The notes beneath the pieces are model-generated. The model worked only from the letters and a program-made list of their open reading frames with translations. It ran no database searches and was not told where the DNA came from. Of a DNA stretch of 64,000 nucleotides, positions 51,261 to 59,200 are shown in pieces. The position numbers and the translations under genes were made by a program. The stretch comes from AWTP1-9 sp035703165. GTDB lineage: Bacteria > Bacteroidota > Bacteroidia > Chitinophagales > Chitinophagaceae. The DNA lies in assembly GCA_035703165.1 (NCBI GenBank), contig DASSYR010000046.1, positions 62,001 through 126,000 on the forward strand, given 5' to 3'. The first letter of the stretch is position 1. Every line of letters begins with the position of its first letter.

Positions 51261-51830
51261 ATGATGAGAGCAACATTAAACGACAGGGAGTTGGTAACTG
51301 ATATTTTAACCCGGTCTTTTATTGACAACAAAAGTGTCAATTACATACTTAAACAAGATGAAAAAAAAGAGCAGCGTATTAAACGCCTCATGGAATATTC
51401 ATTCAATATCTGCAATTTATTTGGTGATGTTTTTATATCAGATGATAAAAATGGATGTGCTTTGATTGTGATGCCTGATAGAAAAAAAACTACACTAAAA
51501 TCAATTTTACTCGACATAAAAATGGCTCTTTTTGTTATAGGGCTTTCAAATATAAACAAAGTCATCAGCCGTGAATCCGCCATCAGTAAAATACATCCGG
51601 GAAAAGATATTTACTATTTATGGTTTATAGGTGTACAACCATCAGAACAAGGCCGTGGAGTTGGCAGCCAACTTCTAAATGAAATTATTCGAAAAGCAAT
51701 TTCAGAGGGAAAAACTATTTGCCTTGAAACATCAACACTCAAAAACATCCCTTGGTATGAAAAACATGGTTTTGCAATTTACCGGGAAATGGATTTTGGT
51801 TATAAACTGTATTGCATGAAAATGTCTTAA
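51261..51830 (+). CDS. GNAT-family N-acetyltransferase
   Basis: 189-residue acetyltransferase. The acetyl-CoA motif is IGVQPSEQGRGVGSQLLNEI (Q/RxxGxG/A form). The final part, WYEKHGFAIYREMDFG, is the usual last strands. Substrate unknown. Start at 51261 or one codon on. It is the first plus-strand gene after the long minus block and lies 15 bases before the membrane LuxR gene, so they form a small unit. Confidence 0.83.
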   Translation: MMRATLNDRELVTDILTRSFIDNKSVNYILKQDEKKEQRIKRLMEYSFNICNLFGDVFISDDKNGCALIVMPDRKKTTLKSILLDIKMALFVIGLSNINKVISRESAISKIHPGKDIYYLWFIGVQPSEQGRGVGSQLLNEIIRKAISEGKTICLETSTLKNIPWYEKHGFAIYREMDFGYKLYCMKMS

Positions 51831-51845
51831 TAAACATCCAAGGAT

Positions 51846-52826
51846 ATGCTTTTGCTTGGTACACAAATGCATGTAATTACGTTTCTGTTCATTTGTATAG
51901 AAACAGTTATTCTTTTTTACCTTATTATCTACCGGCTTGCAAGACCAGATGATAAATCAAGCTGGCTTAATATTATTCTTATTCTGTTGCTTATTCTCTA
52001 CAATGTTACCGGGGGCCTATTGCCTGACCCTAATCTCCCCGGTTCCTACTTTGTCCAAACATCCATTGCGTATGCGACAGGGTTTATTACACCGTGTTAC
52101 TTTCCATATTACGTATATAATGCCTTTGCCCTTGAAAAAATGAAGTTTCATGCCTACAAAGGTGTTATTCTATTTCTTGTGATTCCTTATTTTATCTTCG
52201 TTGTTTTATTTGTTGCTTCTGGTGAATTAGATGTTGCAAAAGACCTGCTTGTTATTCCTGTTTTGTACGCAATTTGGGTAATTCTTACATTGATTGGCGC
52301 AGTAAAATTTAAGTATGAAAATAACTTTGGAACAAAAGCTGCTAAAGAAGAAGTTGCCGTTCTTTTCCTGAGTCTGACACCTTGGGTTGGATTACCCATT
52401 ATTGACTACTTCAACCTGGGACAGGCAGTAGAAGCGACTACAACAAATACTGGTTTTCTCTTATTGCTGGCACTGCAATTGAAACAACATATCGTTCGGT
52501 TACGGGAAGAACATGAACGACTAATTACTTCTGAGGAACAATTGCTTAAATGGAATGAGCAATTACAGGAAGAGGTGAGAAAACGTACTCAGGAATTAGA
52601 AAGGATAAGCCGAGAAGAGAGGCTTACTCAAAATTGCAAATTATACAGTCTTACAACCAGGGAAATTGAAATTGTTATACTCGTTTACAAAGGATATTCT
52701 CATAAACAAATTGCTGAGATGTTGTTTATAGCTGAGAGGACCGTTGCAAAACATGTTCAGAATATATTTGAAAAGGCACAGGTATCTAATCGCTTAGAAC
52801 TGAGCAGGAAACTGGATATGGTATAA
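51846..52826 (+). CDS. membrane-anchored LuxR-type transcriptional regulator
   Basis: 326-residue protein: about six or seven transmembrane helices in the first 215 residues (ITFLFICIETVILFYLIIY, WLNIILILLLILYNVTG, ILFLVIPYFIFVVLFVA), a coiled-coil linker (about 215-255: RLREEHERLITSEEQLLKWN) and a C-terminal LuxR/GerE HTH (about 262-326: LTTREIEIVILVYKGYSHKQ, IAEMLFIAERTVAKHVQNIF). This suggests a membrane sensor that binds DNA without release. Three TGCGTA/TACGCA sites lie just after its stop. Confidence 0.82.
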   Translation: MLLLGTQMHVITFLFICIETVILFYLIIYRLARPDDKSSWLNIILILLLILYNVTGGLLPDPNLPGSYFVQTSIAYATGFITPCYFPYYVYNAFALEKMKFHAYKGVILFLVIPYFIFVVLFVASGELDVAKDLLVIPVLYAIWVILTLIGAVKFKYENNFGTKAAKEEVAVLFLSLTPWVGLPIIDYFNLGQAVEATTTNTGFLLLLALQLKQHIVRLREEHERLITSEEQLLKWNEQLQEEVRKRTQELERISREERLTQNCKLYSLTTREIEIVILVYKGYSHKQIAEMLFIAERTVAKHVQNIFEKAQVSNRLELSRKLDMV

Positions 52827-52828
52827 AA

Positions 52829-52892
52829 TGCGTAGCTGGGGGAATTGCATAAAATAGTCAATTTTACGCAGCTAAATAGTAAGTTTTGCGTA
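52829..52892. promoter_or_regulatory. cluster of three TGCGTA/TACGCA hexamers
   Basis: TGCGTA at 52829-52834, TACGCA at 52865-52870 and TGCGTA at 52887-52892. They lie in the 124-base spacer between the LuxR stop and the RteC-like start. The last two form an inverted pair. Further TACGCA copies are at 54796-54801 and 61721-61726, in other spacers of the transfer region. Possible binding sites for the LuxR regulator or RteC-like protein; unproved. Confidence 0.3.
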
Positions 52893-52921
52893 TTGAATTA
52901 GGTTTATAATTTGATAGGTGA

Positions 52922-52940
52922 TTGGTATTGTTAATACCAA
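52922..52940. promoter_or_regulatory. 8-base inverted repeat TTGGTATT-N3-AATACCAA
   Basis: Perfect 8-base arms (52922-52929 and 52933-52940) around GTT, ending 10 bases before the ATG of the RteC-like gene at 52951. Its position could place it over the ribosome-loading region or as an operator. It decides nothing about the start, but it is upstream of the ATG and within the frame extended to GTG at 52918. Confidence 0.4.
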
Positions 52941-52950
52941 ATCAACCAAT

Positions 52951-54162
52951 ATGTCAAAAAGAGAGAACGGCGTTGCTTCTGTTATGCAAGCAACAGGGAA
53001 AATGGAGTTGACATCTGCCACGGAAATACTTCATCAATGGAATTTATCAATTGCTGACGGCTTTGCTGATGCGGATAGCAATTCTGTTAAACCAGATAGC
53101 AGCGTTTTTGTTGAGCTATTGAATAAGTGGAGTAATATCGCAGAAAATCTGCAGCGATTGATTTTAGATGAAATGATTGGCAGGCACCATGCAAAAGATA
53201 AAGAGGAATTCATCCGGATGGTTCAATTAATGCTGACAAAATTATTAGATAAAGTTTCTTTAGTCTATTCCTGTTCCTCAGTTTCAAAAAATGATAGTCA
53301 ACCCGGTTCACTAATACAGGAGTTATTAAGGGCACTTCATTTTATACAAGAATATTTTGGAACTTATTTTGATAAAAATGAAAGAGTACCGGATGTATTA
53401 ATATCTTTTTACAAAAAAGAAATTAATAGCTTATCTGAAGCCCTCCGGCTAAAATTATCTCAATCAGACCTGGTGGAGCCATTACTTACAGAAACACTGA
53501 TTAATCATTTCTCTGGCTCGTTTGAAAGTGGTAACATGCCGGTTAGTTATCGCCTGCATTTTTATGAAAAGGAATTACTACGGGAACTTTCAAAAGAAGT
53601 AAATCCTGCAACAGACAGTATCAGAAAGCTATTATACTACTATAACTTTAATTCTTCGGCGTTCGTTATATATGAGTTTGACAGGTTAGTTAATCTGGTA
53701 TCAGCTATTACATCAAAATCTGAAAAAATATTAATGCTTCGTTCTGAATTAAAGAGTATAAATCAATTACCAGTAAGAGTAAATTATTACTTCGATTACA
53801 ATATGCCTACGCTGAAGGAACAGGTGAGTACCTGGATAACAGAAGAAATAAAATACTGTGAGGCAGGCAATTTTACGCAATCACCCAATACATCTGTAAC
53901 TGAGCCAGAAAACAAAATCAATACAACACTGTCTGTTGCAAAATTAGGCTTGCTCATCCGGCTGTTGGTGGTTGATAAAATTATTGTTAATAGAACGGTG
54001 GCGCCCATGTTACGAACCGTTGCCAAAACCTTCACCACTTTACAAAGGGAGGAAATTTCATTCGGCAGTTTAGAAACAAAATATCATGCACCAGACAAAG
54101 CAACAATAGGCATGATGAAGGAAATGCTTGCAAAATGGATTCATATTTTGGGTAAGTTGTGA
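52951..54162 (+). CDS. RteC-like regulatory protein of the mobile element (tentative)
   Basis: 403-residue soluble protein, starting at the ATG at 52951 (a GTG at 52918 would extend it by 11 residues across the inverted repeat). Mostly alpha-helical. The C-terminal third, including LLIRLLVVDKIIVNRTVAPM and ISFGSLETKYHAPDKATIGM, resembles the end of RteC-type proteins, which in CTnDOT-like elements control excision and transfer. The resemblance is by eye and not certain. It lies between the LuxR gene and the transfer genes, a usual place for such regulators. Confidence 0.5.
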   Translation: MSKRENGVASVMQATGKMELTSATEILHQWNLSIADGFADADSNSVKPDSSVFVELLNKWSNIAENLQRLILDEMIGRHHAKDKEEFIRMVQLMLTKLLDKVSLVYSCSSVSKNDSQPGSLIQELLRALHFIQEYFGTYFDKNERVPDVLISFYKKEINSLSEALRLKLSQSDLVEPLLTETLINHFSGSFESGNMPVSYRLHFYEKELLRELSKEVNPATDSIRKLLYYYNFNSSAFVIYEFDRLVNLVSAITSKSEKILMLRSELKSINQLPVRVNYYFDYNMPTLKEQVSTWITEEIKYCEAGNFTQSPNTSVTEPENKINTTLSVAKLGLLIRLLVVDKIIVNRTVAPMLRTVAKTFTTLQREEISFGSLETKYHAPDKATIGMMKEMLAKWIHILGKL

Positions 54163-54196
54163 AGACTGTAGTTGCTTACCACATCGTAAAATCAAA

Positions 54197-54415
54197 TCAA
54201 TATTTCAACAGCCTCACAAGATTATTTTTCTCAAGATACCTCCATAGTTCCTGATAATGATGATATGTAAAACCATCTAATTTCAACAGTTGGCTTACCG
54301 GCCAATTAAGCAGTTGCTCCATATTATTAAAACAAAGACGGCTGCACAGGTCTTGAAATCCCGGCGTAAAGGGATGATTTTGTAGCGGACTTTTTATGAA
54401 TAATTCGACTTTCAT
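54197..54415 (-). CDS. small protein with HhH-like C-terminal region
   Basis: 72-residue protein; MKVELFIKSPLQNHPFTPGF followed by a helical part with LLNWPVSQLLKLDGFTYHHY and LEKNNLVRLL. The latter has the look of a short helix-hairpin-helix (RNA polymerase alpha C-terminal-like), suggesting DNA binding. It is the only minus-strand gene in the transfer region and is divergent from the XRE gene. Unknown function; small genes of this kind occur in Bacteroidota conjugative elements. Confidence 0.55.
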   Translation of the reverse strand: MKVELFIKSPLQNHPFTPGFQDLCSRLCFNNMEQLLNWPVSQLLKLDGFTYHHYQELWRYLEKNNLVRLLKY

Positions 54416-54506
54416 TGCTAAAACTTATAAGTAATCACCATCTGCGGCCTTATTAGACCGCAATTATTATGCCTGATTAAGTCATATTGCCAACTCATTA
54501 TTTAAT

Positions 54507-54740
54507 ATGATTCGGCAAAGCGACAAAGGCAATCTGAAAAAGTTGGGTGCAAATATTAAAAGGCTCCGGGAGATGAAAAATCTAAGTCTTCGGGAATTGT
54601 CATATGCCTGTGATATTGATAACAGCAAGATTTCGAAAATTGAAAAAGGTCAAATTAATATAACATTTACTACGATTTTACAATTAGCAAAAGCTTTGGA
54701 AATTTCTCCATCTGAATTACTCAGGACCGATTACGATTAA
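54507..54740 (+). CDS. XRE-family helix-turn-helix regulator
   Basis: 77-residue single-domain Cro/CI-type HTH (about residues 11-66: LGANIKRLREMKNLSLRELS, CDIDNSKISKIEKGQINITF, ILQLAKALEISPSELL). Divergent from 54197-54415; the 91-base spacer has a near-perfect 7-base dyad (TGCGGCC at 54443-54449, GACCGCA at 54456-54462), a candidate operator. It likely controls itself and its neighbour, and perhaps transfer. Confidence 0.85.
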   Translation: MIRQSDKGNLKKLGANIKRLREMKNLSLRELSYACDIDNSKISKIEKGQINITFTTILQLAKALEISPSELLRTDYD

Positions 54741-54769
54741 TTCCCCCATTCATACTTTTTCATCATTAA

Positions 54770-54801
54770 GGTAGTCCTACCGTACCTATCTCAAATACGC
54801 A
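54770..54801. repeat. GGTAGTCCTACC palindrome and TACGCA, shared with 61721-61746
   Basis: GGTAG-TC-CTACC (54770-54781) is a perfect dyad. GTAGTCCTACC recurs at 61727-61737 and the following bases are also similar (GTACCTATC against TTACTTACC). TACGCA is at 54796-54801 here and at 61721-61726 there, on the other side. Both copies lie in spacers in front of transfer genes. Confidence 0.4.
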
Positions 54802-54866
54802 GTTTTTGGAAATGTTTTTGTACTCCTGTTATTGATACAAATTCATAACTAAAGATTAACGGTATT

Positions 54867-55325
54867 ATGTTACAATCAATATCATGGAGCCAATACTTCT
54901 CCACTCTGTTGTTATCAATAATTGTTTATTACGGCTATGTGGCATACAAATATTTTCGCTGGGAAATTCTTTCCCTGATAGGTATAAAAAAAGTAGATGA
55001 AAAAGGAACACCCATTCCGGTAGCTGAAATAAAAAAACAGTTTACAGCAAGTAATCATGCAGATTTTTTACCAAAAGAACCGCTTGTTGATGTAAATGGC
55101 AAACTACAACCATTTTGGGATGAAATGAATGCTTACCTGGCTGAAGTAAAGCCACAAGCTCCTAAAGAGGAAGTTTGTTTTGCAATTAAGAAAATATTAG
55201 AAAAGTATCCAGAGTTAAACAGCACAGAATATAAAACTGAAGCAGAAGCCACAATATGCGGATTACTTAATCAATATTTTCCAGAAAAATTTACAGTAGC
55301 AGACATGCAAAATATCTGGCACTGA
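54867..55325 (+). CDS. membrane-anchored protein of the transfer region, unknown family
   Basis: 152-residue protein with a single N-terminal helix (about residues 8-26, YFSTLLLSIIVYYGYVAYK), then a soluble part with KKVDEKGTPIPVAEIKKQFT and a helical C-terminus (FAIKKILEKYPELNSTEYKT). It is probably the first gene of the transfer operon. No family is recognised; proteins of this position and shape are common in Bacteroidota ICEs. Confidence 0.6.
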   Translation: MLQSISWSQYFSTLLLSIIVYYGYVAYKYFRWEILSLIGIKKVDEKGTPIPVAEIKKQFTASNHADFLPKEPLVDVNGKLQPFWDEMNAYLAEVKPQAPKEEVCFAIKKILEKYPELNSTEYKTEAEATICGLLNQYFPEKFTVADMQNIWH

Positions 55326-55330
55326 AAAGT

Positions 55331-55400
55331 AATGCTTCATTATCGGCGTGCAGGAAAATAAAGTGCAGAAGGGTTAGTATAATGAAGCATTCTTTTTTAT
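55331..55400 (+). terminator. long stem-loop with T-run between transfer genes (terminator/attenuator)
   Basis: Perfect 13-base stem: AATGCTTCATTAT (55331-55343) pairs with ATAATGAAGCATT (55379-55391), with a 35-base loop, followed by CTTTTTTATTATTC. It starts 6 bases after the stop of 54867-55325 and ends 29 bases before the DUF4134 start. It can terminate the first gene or regulate read-through into the transfer operon. The loop holds a GTGCAG direct repeat. Confidence 0.65.
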
Positions 55401-55428
55401 TATTCAATTTTAAAAAATTAATGTGTGT

Positions 55429-55749
55429 ATGAAAAAAGTGATTGAAAGAAAAAATGTTGTTTACTGTACAGCCTGTTTTTTATTACTGCTGCTTACTGTT
55501 TCAGCTATTGCACAGGATGGTAACGCTGGCATAAATGAAGCCAACACCAAAGTACGAAGCTATTTTGCTGCCGGTGTAAATCTGATGTATGCCGTTGGCG
55601 CCATTGTGGGATTGATAGGTGCCGTAAAAGTTTATCAAAAGTGGAACAGTGGTGACCATGATACCGGAAAAGTGGCGGCGGCCTGGTTTGGTAGTTGTGT
55701 TTTTTTGGTAATAGTAGCTACCGTTATTCGTTCCTTCTTTGGTGTATAA
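55429..55749 (+). CDS. DUF4134 conjugal transfer protein (TraE-like)
   Basis: 106-residue protein, starting at ATG 55429 (a GTG two codons upstream is possible). Signal-like helix (about 15-30), GINEANTKVRSYFAAGVNLM and two membrane helices (LMYAVGAIVGLIGAVKVYQ; VAAAWFGSCVFLVIVATVI), matching DUF4134/TraE of Bacteroides conjugative transposons, a pilin-like or mating-channel component. It starts the recognised tra run. Confidence 0.85.
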   Translation: MKKVIERKNVVYCTACFLLLLLTVSAIAQDGNAGINEANTKVRSYFAAGVNLMYAVGAIVGLIGAVKVYQKWNSGDHDTGKVAAAWFGSCVFLVIVATVIRSFFGV

Positions 55750-55761
55750 AAAATCTGGCGT

Positions 55762-56244
55762 ATGAAAGAAATCTTAATTGGCAAATTACTGGAGTATATC
55801 AGGGATAATAATCCTGATATACTTTTTGATTTAGAAGCTAAAGATAAACTCCGTGTTTGGCTGTATGACAAGGTAAGTACCGCCGGGCCATTAATAAAGC
55901 AGTTAAAGAATAGCAGCCGGCCTGAATATATTATTGTGGAAACTTGCCTGCAGGAAATTACAAAAGAATTACGTCCATCGAGATACAACTACATACTGAA
56001 TATCCTGGAAACGGAATTTGAAAATGACTATAAGCAACTTCTTCAATCGGGATTGCTTCAGCATGAGGTTGTCAATATGATTAGCTTTTGTAATTCCACT
56101 TTTGATGACCTGGTGTTTGCCGAAGAAAATGAGGACAATCAGTTTATCCGCTATGCCATAACCGGCGCAGTAAGTGAATACCTGGAAAGTAACCGTGTGA
56201 ATGAACCTGTGAGCAATGAGTTACAACAGTCAGCAGAAACTTAA
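55762..56244 (+). CDS. hypothetical protein of the transfer operon
   Basis: 160-residue, mostly helical soluble protein (LIGKLLEYIRDNNPDILFDL, SRPEYIIVETCLQEITKELR, LQHEVVNMISFCNSTFDDLV). No family recognised; genes of similar size precede the methylase-helicase in related elements. It lies 12 bases after DUF4134 and overlaps the methylase-helicase by 29 bases in another frame, so they are translationally coupled. Confidence 0.6.
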   Translation: MKEILIGKLLEYIRDNNPDILFDLEAKDKLRVWLYDKVSTAGPLIKQLKNSSRPEYIIVETCLQEITKELRPSRYNYILNILETEFENDYKQLLQSGLLQHEVVNMISFCNSTFDDLVFAEENEDNQFIRYAITGAVSEYLESNRVNEPVSNELQQSAET

Positions 56245-59200
56245 AGACAATATTGAGGCTATTCATATTGCCTTAGACTGGTCAGCGGGGGAACAATTAA
56301 CTGCTGACCAGCTTTCTGCTTTAAAAAAGTATGCTGGCTTTGGTGGACTAAAGGCAATCCTGTTTCCAAACGCAGCTAAAGAAGAATGGAGAAAACAAAA
56401 TGCTTCAAAGGAGGATTTAAAACTATATCCGGCTATAATTGAGTTGCATGAGCTTTTGCAAAGTAAGCTTACTGAAAAAGAATATAAAGATGCTATTGAT
56501 TCCATCCGTAACAGCATCCTCACTGCCTTTTACACTCCTGATATAATTCCCCAAATACTATTTAATGTTTTAAAGGAGAAAGGCATTGACCCCACTGCTA
56601 TATATGAACCAAGCAGCGGTGCCGGCGTGTTTATAACAGAAGCTGTTGCTGCATTTCCCTCATTGCAAAAAGTCAATGCCATTGAAAAAGACTTTCTCAC
56701 TGGCAAAGTATTAACTGCATTAAGTAGTTCGCTATCCATTCCTGCTTCCATTCAAATAAAAGGCTTTGAAGATACCCCGGATTCTGAAAATGGGCAGTAT
56801 GATTTAATCGTCAGTAATATTCCCTTCGGAAATTTTAAAGTGTATGATGAAAGCATACAAGACAAAGGCTTAACAGACAAAATTCACAATTACTTTTTTG
56901 CAAAGGGCCTTGATAAATTGAAAGATGGAGGTTTGATGGCATATATCACTACCGATGCCTTTCTCAATAGTCCTTCAAATCAGTTTGCAAGGGAACATCT
57001 TTTTAGCAATGCTGATTTCATTAGTTTAAATGTAATGCCGGATAACCTGATGAAAGATACCGGCAATACCGAAGCACCAAGCCATTTATTGATTGTTCAA
57101 AAAAATCAAACTAAACAATCTCTTTCTGAAGAAGAAAAGCAATTAGTAAAAACAGTTGAACAACAAAATGAATTTGGCAACTATCACCACAATCAATACA
57201 TCGTTCTTCATCCTGAAATTATTTTAGGGAATCAAATAAAGCCGGGCAAAGACCAGTATGGAAAAGCACATGAAGTTGTTTGGCAAACAGGTGACATAAA
57301 CCTTATTGCACATAAAATGGCTGAAACAGTTGCAAAAGGAATTGATGCAAGATTTAATACAGAAGCCTTCAGACAAAAGATAAAACAAGTTTCAAGGCAA
57401 ACAGGTAAACAACTTACCTATACAACTATGCCGGAAAATAAGCCCGACAATAGTTCCGTGCAGTTGGGGTTATTTGATACCGGTTCTTCCAATACCATCA
57501 ACCGGGCTTCGGCTTATATCAATCCACTGGATACCACTGTGGTTGATAAAAAGACAGCAAAGATTTTAAACATTATTCGTCCTGCAGATAAACCGGAGCA
57601 TGAATTGATTGTATTGATGACGGCTAAATCAACAGCTTTCAAACAATACGTTTATAAACTTTATTCCAATGCCGAAGAATTACAGTTCTCAACTAACTGG
57701 ATGAATGCGGCTTTATTGCAGCATGAGTTGAGTGGCATAAGCAATATTCTTAAAAGATTTGACCAGCAATTTTATAACGATGGTGAAGCAGTGTTTCATG
57801 TTTCATTGGGAGAAGATGACAGGCTGGAAATATTGAAGAATATAAATCCACTTTTTAAAGAAGGTACACTGATTGTACATAACAACAGGGTTGGCTTTGT
57901 TTCTTACCTGGCATCCGATGATAACGAGCCTGTTTTTATGCCAAGCCTGCAAGATAAAAAAGACCTTGGTTTTTATCAGCAATATACCAACATAAGGGAT
58001 ATGTATTTATCCCTTACAGAAAAGGAAAACACAGGTATTGCAGCAGATGAAAATTTGAGAAAAGATTTAAACGAAGGATATGAAGCATTGATTAAAGGAT
58101 ATGGACTACTAAATGCTGCTGCTAATCGGCAAAGGATTCTTAAAGATGAAGCATTTGGATTAACCATGCTTTCCTCAATCGAACGAAAAGAAGGGGAACA
58201 GTTTATTAAGTCTGATATTCTTACTCAATCCTTATTACCGAAACAGGAAGTTTATACAACCGACAATCCTTTAGAAGCCCTGGCAAAAAGCTTGAATGAT
58301 AAAGGCAAGGTAGATATAGAGTTTATTGCTGCGGCAACAGACAGTACAGAGCCTGAAACCATCACCGCTCTGGGTAACCATATTTACATTAATCCGGCTA
58401 ACAATGAATGGGAAACAGCCGACCAGTTTTTAAGCGGTAACGTGGTGAGTAAGCTACGAGTAGCATCAGAAGAAGCAGAGAAGAATCCAGATAATCTGCA
58501 ACTACTGAAAAGCCTCTCTGCGTTGCAAAAAGTACAGCCTGAAAAAATACCTTTTGAACTACTCGATTTTAACCTTGGCGAAAGATGGCTACCTGAGAGT
58601 TTTTACAATCGCTTTGCCTCTCATCTTTTCGAGATGCATACTGATGTCAGTTATTTTTCTTCTGTAGATTCTTTTAAGGTAAAACCAATCAGCAGTAATG
58701 CAAAAACCAACCAGGAGTATGCCGTAACAACAAAGAGTGGAAAAACTACTTACGGAGCTTTACTACTGGAACATGCGTTGGAAAATACCACACCTTTCTA
58801 TACTTACGAAGTTGATTTAGGTGATAAAACAATCCGTGTGCCGGATAGTGAAGCTATACAATTAGCACATCAAAAAATAGAATCCATCCGCAACGGTTTT
58901 ATTGACTGGCTGAAAGAATTACCAGATAGCGATAAGAAGGAGTTAGAAACATTATACAACGATACATTTAATTGCTATGTACTGAGAGAGTATAATGGCA
59001 ACCATTTGCAGTTTCCGGGGTTGGATAGAAAAAGATTGGCTATTGATGATTTGTACAGTTCACAAAAAAACTCCGTTTGGCGTATTGTGCAAAATCGTGG
59101 CGCATTGATTGACCATGAAGTGGGATTGGGAAAGACATTGACGATGGTAGTTGCTTCACATGAAATGAAACGGCTGAAGATTGTAAACAAGCCAATGATA

